Shown: positions 18,764 through 29,125, counted from the stretch's first letter. The stretch: 43,033 bases of DNA from an uncultured Cellvibrio sp. (GCA_946481735.1 CAMLOU010000018.1:1-43033); one strand, 5' to 3'. Notes: generated by a model from the letters alone, not told the origin. Made by a program: numbers and translations.

Positions 18764-19132
18764 TTAGTTCTCACCCGACTCCGGGTTTTTGTCTTGCGCC
18801 GCTACCACCAAGGCATTTTCCAGCGAGCCATGGTTGGTCACTCGGGTGTACCCCATCCGCAGCAATGTATCCCGTGCAACATCTGCACGACGACCGCTAC
18901 GGCAATACAGCTGGATCTCCGTATTTTTATCGGGGATCTGCTCAGCAATCAGCCCGCCGATCTGGTCGTGCGGCATCAGCAACGCCCCTTCCACGTGACC
19001 ACCTGCATATTCTTCCGGCGTTCGGACATCAAGCCACACTTCATCGGCAACCACATTCATAGAAAAACCTGCTAACAGAAAAGACCATAAAATACTGGCT
19101 ATACCAAGCCACTTGTTGATGTACCGAGCCAT
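18764..19132 (-). CDS. Periplasmic rhodanese-like protein (PspE-type)
   Basis: From the ATG at 19132 this is a 122-residue, single-domain rhodanese with a signal peptide (RYINK, hydrophobic stretch, VVADE). The domain starts at VWLDVRTPEEYAGGHVEGA. The active loop is CRSGRR, giving the sulfur-carrying Cys, as in PspE-like thiosulfate sulfurtransferases. I chose 19132 over an upstream in-frame start because a GAGG lies 7 nt before it and because it avoids overlap with cysS. It follows cysS by 23 nt. Its physiological substrate in the periplasm is unknown. Confidence 0.88.
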   Translation of the reverse strand: MARYINKWLGIASILWSFLLAGFSMNVVADEVWLDVRTPEEYAGGHVEGALLMPHDQIGGLIAEQIPDKNTEIQLYCRSGRRADVARDTLLRMGYTRVTNHGSLENALVVAAQDKNPESGEN

Positions 19133-19155
19133 GCAATGCCTCTCGATTATTCCGG

Positions 19156-20553
19156 TTATTCGCGACGCCACTGCGTGGACCCGTCGCGGGAATCTTCCAG
19201 TACCACACCTTGCTCCAGCAAACTCTTACGAATTTCATCCGCGCGCGCATAATTCTTATTGCGTTTTGCTTCGATGCGCTCAGCCACCAAATGTTCAACC
19301 GCTTCCGCCGAAATCGCATCTCCACCAGCAGACTGAAGAAACTGTGCGGGGTTGTCTTGCAGGATACCCAGAATATTACCCATAGCTTTAAGCTGCGCAG
19401 CAAGTTGGTGAGCCAGCTCAGGATCAGCCTTGGCGTTATTCAGATCACGCACCAGGTCGTACATGCCAGCCAAGGCCACACGGGTATTGAAGTCGTCATT
19501 CATTGAAGCCACAAAAGCCCGATAGTACGGGCTTTGGTCGATATCAACCAAAGATGCAGCGGGCACATCCGCGTAATCACGCAAAGCGCCATAGAATCGC
19601 TCTAAACCGGTACGGGCTTCGACCAGGTTATCTTCTGCATAGTTGATCGGGCTGCGATAGTGGCTGCTGATCAACAAAAACCGAACGACTTCGGGATGAT
19701 ATTTCTCCAACACATCGCGAATGGTAAAAAAATTGCCCAAAGATTTGGACATTTTCTCACCGTCGACCCGCACCGCACCGGCATGCATCCAATAGTTAAC
19801 ATACTTGCAACCATTGGCCGCTTCACTCTGGGCAATTTCATTTTCATGGTGAGGGAAAGGAAGGTCCGGGCCGCCGCCGTGAATATCAAACGTAACGCCG
19901 CAGCAATCTTTGCTCATAGCGGAACATTCAATGTGCCAACCAGGGCGACCCAATCCCCACGGCGACTCCCACGCAGCTTCACCTGGCTTTGCCGACTTCC
20001 ACAGAGCAAAATCACGTGGATCTTCTTTTACTTCATCCACTTCAATACGGGCACCCGCTAACAGCTCATCAGGGTTTTTATTACTTAATTTGCCGTACTC
20101 GGCAAAATGTTTTACCCGGTAATAGACATCACCATTCGGCGCTGCATAGGCGTATTGTTTTTCAACCAAGGTGGAGACCATGGCAATAATTTCACTGATA
20201 TAGGCTGTCGCACGCGGCTCAATATCCGGAGGCAGCACACCCAGCCGGGCTTCATCTTCGTGCATGTAATCAATGAAGCGTGACGTAAGGTCGGTGTACG
20301 TTTCACCGTTTTCCTGTGCACGCCTGATGATCTTGTCATCAATGTCCGTAATGTTACGCACGTAAGTGACATCCCAGCCTTGGGACCGTAAAAAGCGTGT
20401 AACCACATCAAAGGTTACCAATACCCGGGCATGACCGACATGACAATAGTCGTAAACCGTAACACCACAGACATACATGGAAATCTTACCGGGTTTTATC
20501 GGCTTGAAAGCTTCTTTCTGACGAGTCAGAGTGTTGTAAAGGTGTAACGTCAT
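19156..20553 (-). CDS. cysS: Cysteinyl-tRNA synthetase
   Basis: This 465-residue class I synthetase charges tRNA-Cys. It begins MTLHLYNTLTRQK, matching the E. coli N-terminus, so I prefer the ATG at 20553 to the GTG four codons upstream (20565). HIGH appears as HVGHAR, KMSKS as EKMSKS, and the zinc site includes CGVTVYD, the GWHIECSAM cysteine and the HHENE residues. The C-terminal anticodon-recognition part is complete. It follows glnS by 33 nt and precedes a periplasmic rhodanese, so glnS-cysS form an operon. Confidence 0.97.
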   Translation of the reverse strand: MTLHLYNTLTRQKEAFKPIKPGKISMYVCGVTVYDYCHVGHARVLVTFDVVTRFLRSQGWDVTYVRNITDIDDKIIRRAQENGETYTDLTSRFIDYMHEDEARLGVLPPDIEPRATAYISEIIAMVSTLVEKQYAYAAPNGDVYYRVKHFAEYGKLSNKNPDELLAGARIEVDEVKEDPRDFALWKSAKPGEAAWESPWGLGRPGWHIECSAMSKDCCGVTFDIHGGGPDLPFPHHENEIAQSEAANGCKYVNYWMHAGAVRVDGEKMSKSLGNFFTIRDVLEKYHPEVVRFLLISSHYRSPINYAEDNLVEARTGLERFYGALRDYADVPAASLVDIDQSPYYRAFVASMNDDFNTRVALAGMYDLVRDLNNAKADPELAHQLAAQLKAMGNILGILQDNPAQFLQSAGGDAISAEAVEHLVAERIEAKRNKNYARADEIRKSLLEQGVVLEDSRDGSTQWRRE

Positions 20554-20586
20554 GGTCTGTTCCACAGCATCGTAAAAAATTAAAAG

Positions 20587-22308
20587 CTATTCCTGATCAT
20601 CCATTTTTGTCCAGCTGTCACGCAGGCCAATGGTACGATTAAATACCGGCTTCTCCGGCGTATGATATTTGCTGTCGAGACAAAAATATCCTTCGCGCTC
20701 AAATTGGAAATGATCTTCCAGGGTTGCTTTTGCCAAACTGATTTCAGCTTTGCAGTTGTGCAATATTTCAAGGCTGTTGGGGTTGATGTACTCAAGGAAG
20801 TTTTTTCCGCCCGCATCCGGCGCCTCATCGGTAAATAGGCGGTCATACAAACGCACTTCACAGTTCAGATTATGAGTCGCCGATACCCAGTGAATCACTC
20901 CCTTGGGCTTGATGCCATCAGCCGGATCTTTACCCAGGGAATCCTCAATAATATGCGCAACAATTTCCGTGATATTTCCCTGCTCATCACGAATCGCCAG
21001 ATCCGCTTCAATTACGTAAGCGTTGCGTAAACGCACGCGCTTACCTAATACCAGGCGCTTGTATTTTTTATTGGCTTCTTCACGAAAGTCATCCTGCTCG
21101 ATATACAAGGTGCGAGTAAAGGGTAACAAACGCTCACCCAGATCGTCGCGATTGGGATGGCAGGAGGCAACCATCTCCTCAATTTTTTCTTCCGAGTAAT
21201 TCGTCAGCGTCACTTTTAAGGGGCGCAAAACGCACATCGCGCGCGGAGCATTTTTATCCAGATCATCGCGCACTGAAAACTCCAGCATGCCGACATCTAC
21301 CATACCGTCAGAACGGGTTACCCCGATACGCTCACAAAAGTTGCGCAACGCTGCCGGGGTATAGCCGCGACGACGCATACCGGAGATAGTCGGCATACGT
21401 GGATCATCCCAGGCATCAACATGTTTTTCGTCAACCAGTTGTTTCAGTTTGCGTTTACTGGTAACTGTATAGTTGATATTTAAACGCGCAAATTCATATT
21501 GGCGAGGTTTCGCCGGCACGGGCAAATGTTCAATAAACCAATCGTAGAGCGGCCGATGGTCTTCAAACTCCAGCGTACAGATTGAGTGGGTAATGCCTTC
21601 AATGGCGTCGCTTTGGCCATGCGCAAAATCATAAGAAGGATAGATACACCATTTATCGCCGGTTTGATGATGGTGTGCTTTTTTAATGCGATAGATAATC
21701 GGATCGCGCAGATTCATGTTCGGCGCGGACATGTCTATCTTTGCGCGCAATGAACAACTGCCCTCGGCAAGTTTTCCGAGGCGCATTTGTTCAAAAAGCT
21801 CGAGGTTTTCTGCCACGCTGCGGTCGCGGTAAGGGCTGTTTTTGCCTGGCTCCGTCAGGGTACCGCGATACGCACGCGCTTCATCGGGAGACAAATGGCA
21901 TACATAAGCCAAGCCCTGTTCAATCAGATAAACAGCCCATGCATACAACTGATCAAAATAATCCGAGGTATAACGGACCTCGCCATCCCACTGGAAACCT
22001 AACCAGGCGACATCCTGCTTGATCGCATTAACATATTCTTCGTTTTCTTTTTCAGGATTAGTGTCGTCAAAGCGGAGGTTACATACACCACCGAACTCTT
22101 CCGCTACACCAAAGTTCAGGCAAATGGATTTCGCATGCCCGATATGCAAATAACCGTTAGGCTCTGGAGGAAAACGTGTAATGATTTTTTGATGCTTACC
22201 ATCCTCCAAATCTTTACGAATGATTTGTTGAATAAAATGCGCAGGCTTGGCAGTTGTTTTTGCGTCGGCGTTAGCAGATGTCGCGCTGGAAGCAGGATTT
22301 TCAGTCAT
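20587..22308 (-). CDS. glnS: Glutaminyl-tRNA synthetase
   Basis: This 573-residue class I synthetase attaches glutamine to tRNA-Gln. The HIGH motif is in [12 protein letters not shown] (about 50-61), and the KMSKS equivalent is VTSKRKL. The C-terminal beta-barrel anticodon domain is full length, ending near [11 protein letters not shown]. Having glnS means this organism uses the direct route for Gln-tRNA. A 20-residue Ala/Thr-rich N-terminal extension precedes the core. A TACAAT near 22385 could be its promoter -10, with a poor -35. Confidence 0.98.
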   Translation of the reverse strand: MTENPASSATSANADAKTTAKPAHFIQQIIRKDLEDGKHQKIITRFPPEPNGYLHIGHAKSICLNFGVAEEFGGVCNLRFDDTNPEKENEEYVNAIKQDVAWLGFQWDGEVRYTSDYFDQLYAWAVYLIEQGLAYVCHLSPDEARAYRGTLTEPGKNSPYRDRSVAENLELFEQMRLGKLAEGSCSLRAKIDMSAPNMNLRDPIIYRIKKAHHHQTGDKWCIYPSYDFAHGQSDAIEGITHSICTLEFEDHRPLYDWFIEHLPVPAKPRQYEFARLNINYTVTSKRKLKQLVDEKHVDAWDDPRMPTISGMRRRGYTPAALRNFCERIGVTRSDGMVDVGMLEFSVRDDLDKNAPRAMCVLRPLKVTLTNYSEEKIEEMVASCHPNRDDLGERLLPFTRTLYIEQDDFREEANKKYKRLVLGKRVRLRNAYVIEADLAIRDEQGNITEIVAHIIEDSLGKDPADGIKPKGVIHWVSATHNLNCEVRLYDRLFTDEAPDAGGKNFLEYINPNSLEILHNCKAEISLAKATLEDHFQFEREGYFCLDSKYHTPEKPVFNRTIGLRDSWTKMDDQE

Positions 22309-22424
22309 ACGGGATAGCGTCCGGTTAATAACCTGTGTCAGTCGAAGATCAGCCGCCCGTCTCGGTCGGCAAAGGAAACCATTGTAGCGATTCGCCCCGG
22401 CTTTTCCTACCGCAACAGAAGTGG

Positions 22425-23498
22425 TTACGGATTAACCGACTGCTCCACTGATTGGCCCGGGGTTAGCGTAGAGCGATAATCTGAGCGCCGGTTCAATTGA
22501 TAGCGCCGTACCGCGCGATTGTGCTCCGCCAAGGTTGCAGAGAAGTGTGTTGTACCGTCCCCTTTGGCGACAAAGTAAAGTGCATCACCTTCAGCGGGGT
22601 TCAAGCTAGCCTGAAGCGCAGCCCGCCCAGGTAAAGAGATTGGTGTCGGAGGCAAACCCTTGATCACATAGGTGTTGTAGGGCGTCGCCTGCTGTAGATT
22701 TTTTCGCGTTATCTTGCCTTTATACGCCTCGCCCATCCCATAGATCACCGTCGGGTCCGTTTGTAAACGCATACCTTTTTGCAAGCGGCGAACAAAGACG
22801 CCAGCGATCTGGTCCCGCTCCCATTCAGCGCCCGTTTCCCGCTCCACAATGGATGCCATGATCAACGCCTCATAGGCATCCTTGTAAGGAAGGTTCTCTG
22901 CCCGTGAATCCCATAACTCCTGCAACTGTTGCTGCATTTGCGTATATGCCCTACGCAAGATCTCTACATCAGTCATATCGCGCGGGTAAACGTAAGTGTC
23001 TGGGAAAAACCAGCCTTCGGGGTGATTGATCGGTAGCGCCAGCAGCGCCAGTTGCTCTGCTTCAGTCTTACCTTGCAATAGCGGTTTAATCGTGTCTTTT
23101 GAATGGAGCAGCGTAAGTGCCTGACGAAATGTCCACCCCTCAACCAGGGTAACCTGATACAAGACAACATCGCCTTTGCGTAATTTTTCCAACAATTGTT
23201 GTGGCGTTATTCCATGCGGAAAATAATATTCGCCCGCGTGAACCTTGGTGGCGTTGGAGAAACGTGCGTATAACGTCAGCAAGCGCGGATGCTGCAAAAA
23301 ACCCTGCTGACTCAAATCATGAGCCAAATGCCCAAGCACCCGCCCCGAGTGAAGTTGGTAGTGATATCCTGCCTGAGGCAACGCCAAGGGAGTAGTCAAC
23401 CAGTGCTGCAGATAAAACCAACCGGATATACCAGCCAGCAGAGTCAATACAATCAGCACTCGCAGCAATCGCGTTATTTTTCTTAGTATCTTACGCAC
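22425..23498 (-). CDS. mltG: Endolytic murein transglycosylase MltG
   Basis: This 357-residue YceG-family protein cleaves nascent peptidoglycan strands and is thought to set glycan length. A basic N-terminus and one membrane helix (about 11-31) anchor it in the inner membrane, with the rest in the periplasm. A LysM-like region precedes the catalytic domain. The catalytic glutamate is Glu219 in ASIVERETG, and the family segments [15 protein letters not shown] and PNPISLPG-like PPTPISLPG follow. It starts with GTG 6 nt after pabC, so the two are co-translated. In many relatives tmk and holB follow; here glnS does. Confidence 0.95.
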   Translation of the reverse strand: MRKILRKITRLLRVLIVLTLLAGISGWFYLQHWLTTPLALPQAGYHYQLHSGRVLGHLAHDLSQQGFLQHPRLLTLYARFSNATKVHAGEYYFPHGITPQQLLEKLRKGDVVLYQVTLVEGWTFRQALTLLHSKDTIKPLLQGKTEAEQLALLALPINHPEGWFFPDTYVYPRDMTDVEILRRAYTQMQQQLQELWDSRAENLPYKDAYEALIMASIVERETGAEWERDQIAGVFVRRLQKGMRLQTDPTVIYGMGEAYKGKITRKNLQQATPYNTYVIKGLPPTPISLPGRAALQASLNPAEGDALYFVAKGDGTTHFSATLAEHNRAVRRYQLNRRSDYRSTLTPGQSVEQSVNP

Positions 23499-23504
23499 TT
23501 CACA

Positions 23505-24365
23505 TTAACTCGCATCAGATGATATGCCACGCAACATGATCGCCAAACGATCTTGCAGACGGTCAGTTATTTCACGGTGAACAAAATGCACAGAGGTATC
23601 ACTATCCAACCTGCCTACCGATACTATGCCTCTGATGCTGTTGCAGATAAATACTTCGTCAGCGTCCTGTAATTCGAGTGGCAGAATTTTTTTAATGGTT
23701 ACCGTCAATCCCAACGCCGGCACCAGCTGATCGATAATAACCCGTCGCATAATACCCGCCACACCGGCAAACGAGAGGTCAGGCGTAAAGAGTTGGCCGT
23801 TTTTTATCATGAAAATATTGCTGGCTGTGGCCTCTATCACAAAACCTTCCTCATCAAGCATCAGGCCCTCGGCATACTCGTGTTGCCACTCCCCACGAGC
23901 CAAAATTTGCTCAAGACGATTGAGGTGTTTAAGCCCTGCGAGAGTCCGATTGCGCGAGAGCCGCTGTTGGCAAATTCGCAAACTGATATTTTGCAATTCT
24001 TCCGGCACAGCATCGAAAAACATAACGCAAATTGTCGGGGAGGACAATTCAGGTAGTGCGTAGCCGCGACCACCGCAACCGCGCGTCACAATGACTTTCA
24101 TCACCCCTTCCGCAGCACCAAAGCGCTGGGCCTGCTGACGAAGCTCTGCCACATAGGTTTCCAGGAGCGAGACATCCAGGGGGATCATTAACCCTCGGCA
24201 GCTCTCAACCAGGCGCTGGCGATGGAGACTCCATAAAGGCATCCTCCCCGCGCGATAAAGACAAGTTTCGAAGAGGCCGTCACCATAGGTAAAGCCTCGG
24301 TCAAGCGGAGAGACCGATGCATTAAACACACCATTGACGGATATCAGAGGAAATGGACTAGGCAT
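23505..24365 (-). CDS. pabC: Aminodeoxychorismate lyase
   Basis: This 286-residue PLP enzyme of fold type IV releases pyruvate from aminodeoxychorismate to give 4-aminobenzoate for folate. The N-terminal RGFTYGDGLFET segment and the PLP-binding Lys146 in GLKHLNRL are typical, with EATASNIF and the FAGVAGIMR motif downstream. It lies between fabF and mltG as in E. coli. Only 35 nt separate its start from a strong terminator behind fabF, so expression depends on readthrough or a promoter inside fabF. Confidence 0.95.
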   Translation of the reverse strand: MPSPFPLISVNGVFNASVSPLDRGFTYGDGLFETCLYRAGRMPLWSLHRQRLVESCRGLMIPLDVSLLETYVAELRQQAQRFGAAEGVMKVIVTRGCGGRGYALPELSSPTICVMFFDAVPEELQNISLRICQQRLSRNRTLAGLKHLNRLEQILARGEWQHEYAEGLMLDEEGFVIEATASNIFMIKNGQLFTPDLSFAGVAGIMRRVIIDQLVPALGLTVTIKKILPLELQDADEVFICNSIRGIVSVGRLDSDTSVHFVHREITDRLQDRLAIMLRGISSDAS

Positions 24366-24397
24366 CGGCCGAGTCTATACAAAATCAGACGCCGATA

Positions 24398-24430
24398 CAA
24401 AAACGCCGAACTGTTTACAGCTCGGCGTTT
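24398..24430 (-). terminator. Terminator between fabF and pabC
   Basis: AAACGCCGA (24401-24409) pairs with TCGGCGTTT (24422-24430), and the inner CTG/CAG pair extends the stem. On the minus strand a TTTTTG run follows. It is 30 nt after fabF and 35 nt before the pabC start. Confidence 0.85.
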
Positions 24431-24460
24431 CTGATTTCTCGTTAACTGATAAAGGCATTA

Positions 24461-25702
24461 TCAGCCCAGCTTACGAAAGACAAGGGAGCCATTAGTCCCT
24501 CCAAAACCGAACGAGTTGGAGAGTACCGTATCGATCTTGCGTTCCTGGGCGGTGTGAGGCACGAGATTGATATCGCAGCCATCATCCGGATTATCCAGGT
24601 TGATGGTAGGAGGAGCCACTTGATCGCGGATGGCCAGCACACTGAAGATAGCTTCCACCGCACCAGCCGCACCCAACAGGTGTCCAATCATGGATTTGGT
24701 AGAGCTTACCGCCACCTGATCCGCTGCACTGCCCATTACCGACTTAACCGCCTGGCACTCCGCTTTGTCGCCCGCTGGTGTGGAGGTACCGTGCGCGTTG
24801 ATGTAATGGATGGCACTGGCAGGAATTCCGGCGTCTTTGATAGCGTTAACCATGGATGCCGCCGCACCCGAACCGTCCTCCGGTGGTGAAGTCATGTGAT
24901 AAGCATCCCCGCTCATCCCGAAACCAATCAATTCGGCATAGATCCTGGCTCCGCGAGCTTTTGCATGCTCATATTCTTCCAACACCAACACGCCAGCGCC
25001 GTCCCCCAGCACAAAACCATCGCGATCCTTATCCCATGGGCGACTGGCTGCTTGCGGGTTGTCATTTCGTGTTGAAAGAGCCCGTGCGGCAGCAAACCCG
25101 CCTAAGCCAACGGGGGTTGTGGCCATCTCAGCACCGCCTGCGACCATAACATCCGCATCACCGTACTGGATCATCCGCGCCGCAAAACCAATGCTGTGGG
25201 TACCCGTCGTACAGGCTGTGGTCAGTGCAATATTCGGCCCGCGCATGCCATACATAATGGAGAGGTTGCCAGAGATCATATTGATAATGGCACTCGGCAC
25301 AAAGAAGGGGGACATGCGCCGCGGCCCCTTGTGCTCTACCACCAGGGTACCTTCCTCTATGGTTCCGATGCCGCCAATCCCCGAACCGATAGATACACCG
25401 ATACGGCCCGCATTCGCTTCGGACACTTCAAGGCCAGCATCACGAATCGCCTGGATACCGGCTACCATTCCATATTGAATAAACGGGTCCATCTTACGAG
25501 CATCTTTGCCGGAGAAATAATCATCGATCACGAGATTTTTCACGGATGCGCTGAATTGCGTCGTAAACGCTGAAACGTCAAAGGTGGAAATGGTTTCAAC
25601 ACCGCTTTTGCCGTTCACAATGCCATGCCAGGTATCAGCCACGGTATTACCCAGCGAGCTGACCATACCGAGACCAGTTACAACCACTCTTCTACGCGAC
25701 AC
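24461..25702 (-). CDS. fabF: 3-oxoacyl-ACP synthase II
   Basis: This 413-residue condensing enzyme (KAS II) elongates acyl-ACP with malonyl-ACP and shapes unsaturated fatty acid length. The catalytic Cys164 is in TTACTTGTH, with the two active histidines in [11 protein letters not shown] and [10 protein letters not shown] start at the GTG at 25702 ([11 protein letters not shown]), which matches the E. coli N-terminus and has GGAG about 10 nt upstream; a longer frame reaches 25750. It follows acpP, but a terminator and a gap of about 200 nt separate them. Confidence 0.97.
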   Translation of the reverse strand: MSRRRVVVTGLGMVSSLGNTVADTWHGIVNGKSGVETISTFDVSAFTTQFSASVKNLVIDDYFSGKDARKMDPFIQYGMVAGIQAIRDAGLEVSEANAGRIGVSIGSGIGGIGTIEEGTLVVEHKGPRRMSPFFVPSAIINMISGNLSIMYGMRGPNIALTTACTTGTHSIGFAARMIQYGDADVMVAGGAEMATTPVGLGGFAAARALSTRNDNPQAASRPWDKDRDGFVLGDGAGVLVLEEYEHAKARGARIYAELIGFGMSGDAYHMTSPPEDGSGAAASMVNAIKDAGIPASAIHYINAHGTSTPAGDKAECQAVKSVMGSAADQVAVSSTKSMIGHLLGAAGAVEAIFSVLAIRDQVAPPTINLDNPDDGCDINLVPHTAQERKIDTVLSNSFGFGGTNGSLVFRKLG

Positions 25703-25830
25703 GTTAGGGATTCTCCAAAAAATAGGGAATTGGCGGGATAAAAGCTTCAAAATGCTCAGGGGTGGGCATTCATTAAAAGTGCGCCGATCACGCTGTCATT
25801 AAAACCGTTTATGCAATCAAATTTGCAAAA

Positions 25831-25868
25831 GAAAAAGCCGTACTATTTCGCAATAATACGGCTTTTTC
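25831..25868 (-). terminator. Terminator downstream of acpP
   Basis: GAAAAAGCCGTA (25831-25842) and TACGGCTTTTTC (25857-25868) form a perfect 12-bp stem with a T-run on the minus strand, about 30 nt after the acpP stop. It should keep acpP transcript levels high relative to fabF. Confidence 0.9.
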
Positions 25869-25898
25869 ACGAAGACAGATAATCAGCGACTTTGAAGA

Positions 25899-26135
25899 TT
25901 ACGCCAGGTTGGCGTTAATGTAATCGATAGCCAGCTGAACTGTGGTGATTTTCTCAGCTTCTTCGTCAGGGATCTCTGTCTCAAACTCTTCTTCCAGAGC
26001 CATAACCAGCTCTACGGTGTCGAGAGAGTCAGCACCCAGATCTTCAACAAAAGAAGCTTCGTTTTTAACTTCTTCTTCTTTCACACCCAGTTGCTCAGCA
26101 ACGATTTTTTTTACGCGTTCTTCAATGCTGCTCAT
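25899..26135 (-). CDS. acpP: Acyl carrier protein
   Basis: This acidic 78-residue protein is the carrier for growing acyl chains in type II fatty acid synthesis. Ser37 in GADSLDT is the site of 4'-phosphopantetheine attachment. The length, the four-helix pattern and the acidic helix II ([11 protein letters not shown]) are canonical. It lies between fabG and fabF, with a likely promoter upstream and a strong terminator downstream, so it may be expressed at high level as its own transcript. Confidence 0.99.
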   Translation of the reverse strand: MSSIEERVKKIVAEQLGVKEEEVKNEASFVEDLGADSLDTVELVMALEEEFETEIPDEEAEKITTVQLAIDYINANLA

Positions 26136-26232
26136 GATGCTATTTAACTCCTAGTGGTAGTATCGACGAAACCGTCACTTGTGAAACCACGAAGGTGGTT
26201 CCTTCATAATGTTTCGGCCAAAATCGACGCGC

Positions 26233-26261
26233 ATTTTACATCTATTTTTGCCGTGTTGTAA
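26233..26261 (-). promoter_or_regulatory. Candidate acpP promoter
   Basis: On the minus strand TTACAA (26256-26261) and TAAAAT (26233-26238) are separated by exactly 17 nt within the 190-nt fabG-acpP gap. The -35 is weak, but a separate acpP promoter fits the terminator behind acpP. Confidence 0.42.
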
Positions 26262-26329
26262 CGCATCCTGCCAAAATTCTTCGTTTTTTTAATGAATTTC
26301 TATGAAAAACAAAGACTTAAATCCCATTA

Positions 26330-27076
26330 TTAGCCCATGTACAGGCCGCCGTTGACGTGGATAGTCTCACCGCTAACGTAGGCTGCAGCATCGCTGGCCA
26401 AAAAAACCACGACTGCAGCAATCTCTTCCGGTTTACCCAGGCGCCCCACAGGAATGTTGGACAACAATCCAGCCTTTTGATCCTCAGGTAAGCCTTTGGT
26501 CATATCCGTATCGATAAAACCTGGCGCGACGGTGTTGACGGTGATCCCACGCGAACCTACCTCTGCAGCTAATGAGCGCGCAAAACCTGACACGCCGGCT
26601 TTGGTAGCCGCATAATTTGATTGTCCGGCATTTCCCATAGAACCGACAACAGAACTGATATTGATGATACGACCCCAACGAGCCTTCATCATTCCACGCA
26701 GCACAGATTTACTTAAACGATAAATAGAGCTGAGATTAGTATTAATAACGTCAAACCATTCTTCATCACTCATGCGCATTAACAAATTATCTTTGGTAAT
26801 ACCCGCATTGTTGACAAGAATAGCTGGTGTACCGAACTCGTCCTGAACACTTTTCATTAGCGCAGCTACCGAATCAGCATCGGTAACATTCAACACTTTT
26901 CCCGCTCCGCGAATACCCAGCTCCCGCAAACGAGCAGATATTTTTTCAGCGCCGGATTCACTTGTCGCCGTACCGATAACCGTTGCACCGGCAGCGCCCA
27001 ACTGTTCCGCAATTGCGGCACCGATACCTCTGCTGGCACCGGTAACCAAAGCAACCTTATCGTTTAAATTGATCAT
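26330..27076 (-). CDS. fabG: 3-oxoacyl-ACP reductase
   Basis: This 248-residue SDR reduces 3-oxoacyl-ACP with NADPH. TGASRGIG, NNAG, catalytic Ser142, Tyr155 and Lys159 (SNYAATK) and the VNTVAPGFIDTDMT segment are all present. The ATG at 27076 fits the E. coli start; a GTG three codons upstream is the alternative. It begins 12 nt after fabD. The position fabD-fabG-acpP is the standard order. Confidence 0.97.
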   Translation of the reverse strand: MINLNDKVALVTGASRGIGAAIAEQLGAAGATVIGTATSESGAEKISARLRELGIRGAGKVLNVTDADSVAALMKSVQDEFGTPAILVNNAGITKDNLLMRMSDEEWFDVINTNLSSIYRLSKSVLRGMMKARWGRIINISSVVGSMGNAGQSNYAATKAGVSGFARSLAAEVGSRGITVNTVAPGFIDTDMTKGLPEDQKAGLLSNIPVGRLGKPEEIAAVVVFLASDAAAYVSGETIHVNGGLYMG

Positions 27077-27088
27077 CTTCTTCACCCA

Positions 27089-28030
27089 TTAATTAAAAAT
27101 ATCCAGCGCACCCAGAAGTTCGTCTGAAGCCTCGATGGAGAGCGTGTTCAAATCCTTGTTAATTCTTTTGTTTAATCCTGAAAGCACTTTTCCTGGCCCA
27201 CATTCAATTGTGGTTGTGATACCGCGCGCCGATAAAGTGTTAACACAATCCACCCAGCGCACCGCACTGAAGATCTGTTCGATCATGAGCGCTTTAATTT
27301 TTTCCGGGTCACCTTCCGGCTCAGCAGTAACATTGTGCACAACCGGGATAACCGGAGTGGAAAATGGCGTACTGTAAATTTGCTCCGCCAATTTTTCCGC
27401 AGCAGGGCGCATAAGCGATGTATGAAAAGGCGCACTCACAGGCAAAGGAAGAGCACGCTTTGCACCGGCTTCTTTGCACAAGGTACTAGCGCGCTCAACA
27501 GCTGCCGCCGCACCAGCAATCACAACCTGACCGGGCGAATTAAAGTTTACCGCTGCCACAACGTCTCCCTGTTCTGCTTTTTTGCATGCGTCGATAATTA
27601 AGGCATCATCCAACCCAATGATTGCCGCCATTGCACCCTGGCCCGCAGGCACAGCTTCTTGCATAAACTTACCACGCTGCTGAACCAGCTTTACAGCATC
27701 AGCAAAGGCAACAACGCCGGCGCACACCAGGGCCGACCATTCACCCAAACTATGCCCGGCCATCAATGCCGGCGCTGCACCCTCTCGTTGTTGCCAGACA
27801 CGCCAGATCGCGACACTTGCGGTTAGCAGTAGGGGCTGGGTTCGCTCGGTCTGGTTGATATCATCCTGATTGCCATTTTGAACCAAATCCCATAAATCAT
27901 AACCAAGCACGGAGGATGCCTCCGAGAAAGTCTCAGTCACAAGGGGATATTGACCGGCCAAATCCGCCAACATCCCAATCTTCTGGGAGCCCTGCCCTGG
28001 AAAAACAAACGCAAGATGAGATTGAGTCAT
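27089..28030 (-). CDS. fabD: Malonyl-CoA:ACP transacylase
   Basis: This 313-residue enzyme moves malonyl from CoA to ACP to feed chain elongation. It starts with the typical FPGQGSQ segment (10-16), has the nucleophile Ser94 in GHSLGEW and a conserved His in SAPFHTSLM. It lies between plsX and fabG, 45 nt after plsX, in the usual order. The ribosome site is weak. Confidence 0.98.
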   Translation of the reverse strand: MTQSHLAFVFPGQGSQKIGMLADLAGQYPLVTETFSEASSVLGYDLWDLVQNGNQDDINQTERTQPLLLTASVAIWRVWQQREGAAPALMAGHSLGEWSALVCAGVVAFADAVKLVQQRGKFMQEAVPAGQGAMAAIIGLDDALIIDACKKAEQGDVVAAVNFNSPGQVVIAGAAAAVERASTLCKEAGAKRALPLPVSAPFHTSLMRPAAEKLAEQIYSTPFSTPVIPVVHNVTAEPEGDPEKIKALMIEQIFSAVRWVDCVNTLSARGITTTIECGPGKVLSGLNKRINKDLNTLSIEASDELLGALDIFN

Positions 28031-28075
28031 AGGAGTTTCACTTGTATTGATAAGAAAACAGATAATGGAAAATTG

Positions 28076-29098
28076 TTATAGTGAATCTTTCAGTGTTGCA
28101 TGTAATGCATTTTGAATACGCAACGGCACTTTTTGTGCGACCTGTTCTTTTGCAACGAGTAAAGCCTGATAAAACGCTTCCTCATCCGCACTGCCGTGAC
28201 TCTTCACCACCGGTTGCTGCAACCCCAGAAAACTCGCACCATTATAAGCACCCGGGTTTAATTCCCGGCGCCACTGACGCAACATCGGCCGCATAAATAA
28301 TGCCAGCAATTTCAGGTACCAGTGGCGAGTAAAACTTTTTTCGATTATCCGCGTTATCAAGCGCGCTACACCTTCACTGGTTTTAAGCGCAACATTACCA
28401 CTGAAACCGTCACAAACAATCACATTTGCCTGACCGAGATACAGCGCATCACCTTCTATAAATCCCACATAATTAAGCTGCTCATCCTGTGATAACAACA
28501 CATGACTACGCTTGATGACATCGGTTCCTTTGGTTGCTTCCGCACCAACATTGAGTAAGGCAACGCGCGGCGTGCTAACGCCTGTCGACGAGGCCAGTAC
28601 ACTACCCATTAACGCAAATTGGTGAAGCTGCTCCGGGGTACAGGTAAGATTCGCCCCAAGGTCCAGCATAAAGCTACTACCCTGCTCTACCGGCATAGAT
28701 TTGCAGATCGCAGGGCGCTCAATACCAGGAAACGTTTTCAGCAGATGTTTGCTCATTGCCATTAGCGCCCCGGTGTTACCTGCACTGACACAAGCATCAG
28801 CATGCCGCTCCTGGACCAGGAGCAATGCTCGCCACATGGATGAACCTTTTTTATGCCGCAAGGCGCTAAGCGGATCTTCGTGCATGCTAACGGTATCAGG
28901 GGCGTGGAATATGCGAATAGCTGGGTGCGCAGGCGCACTATTTGATGACAGTAAGGACTGCATTTGATCCTGATCACCGACCAACAACAGCTCTACTTCG
29001 GGGGAGGTCGCGACAAAACGAATGGCCGCTGCAATAACAACGCGGGGACCTAAGTCCCCGCTCATAGCGTCAACCGCTATACGAATTTTTTCAGACAA
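28076..29098 (-). CDS. plsX: Phosphate acyltransferase PlsX
   Basis: This 340-residue enzyme makes acyl-phosphate from acyl-ACP for the PlsY step of phospholipid synthesis, acting at the inner membrane surface. The N-terminus IRIAVDAMSGDLGPR is the family signature (usually MGGD; here Ser replaces a Gly). VCDGFSGNVALKTSEG is the conserved C-terminal motif. The start codon is TTG, with no strong ribosome site; the family N-terminus argues against a later start. It follows rpmF by 27 nt, the common yceD-rpmF-plsX order. Confidence 0.96.
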   Translation of the reverse strand: MSEKIRIAVDAMSGDLGPRVVIAAAIRFVATSPEVELLLVGDQDQMQSLLSSNSAPAHPAIRIFHAPDTVSMHEDPLSALRHKKGSSMWRALLLVQERHADACVSAGNTGALMAMSKHLLKTFPGIERPAICKSMPVEQGSSFMLDLGANLTCTPEQLHQFALMGSVLASSTGVSTPRVALLNVGAEATKGTDVIKRSHVLLSQDEQLNYVGFIEGDALYLGQANVIVCDGFSGNVALKTSEGVARLITRIIEKSFTRHWYLKLLALFMRPMLRQWRRELNPGAYNGASFLGLQQPVVKSHGSADEEAFYQALLVAKEQVAQKVPLRIQNALHATLKDSL

Positions 29099-29125
29099 TG
29101 TTAGATCGTCTTGTTGCCTGACAAA

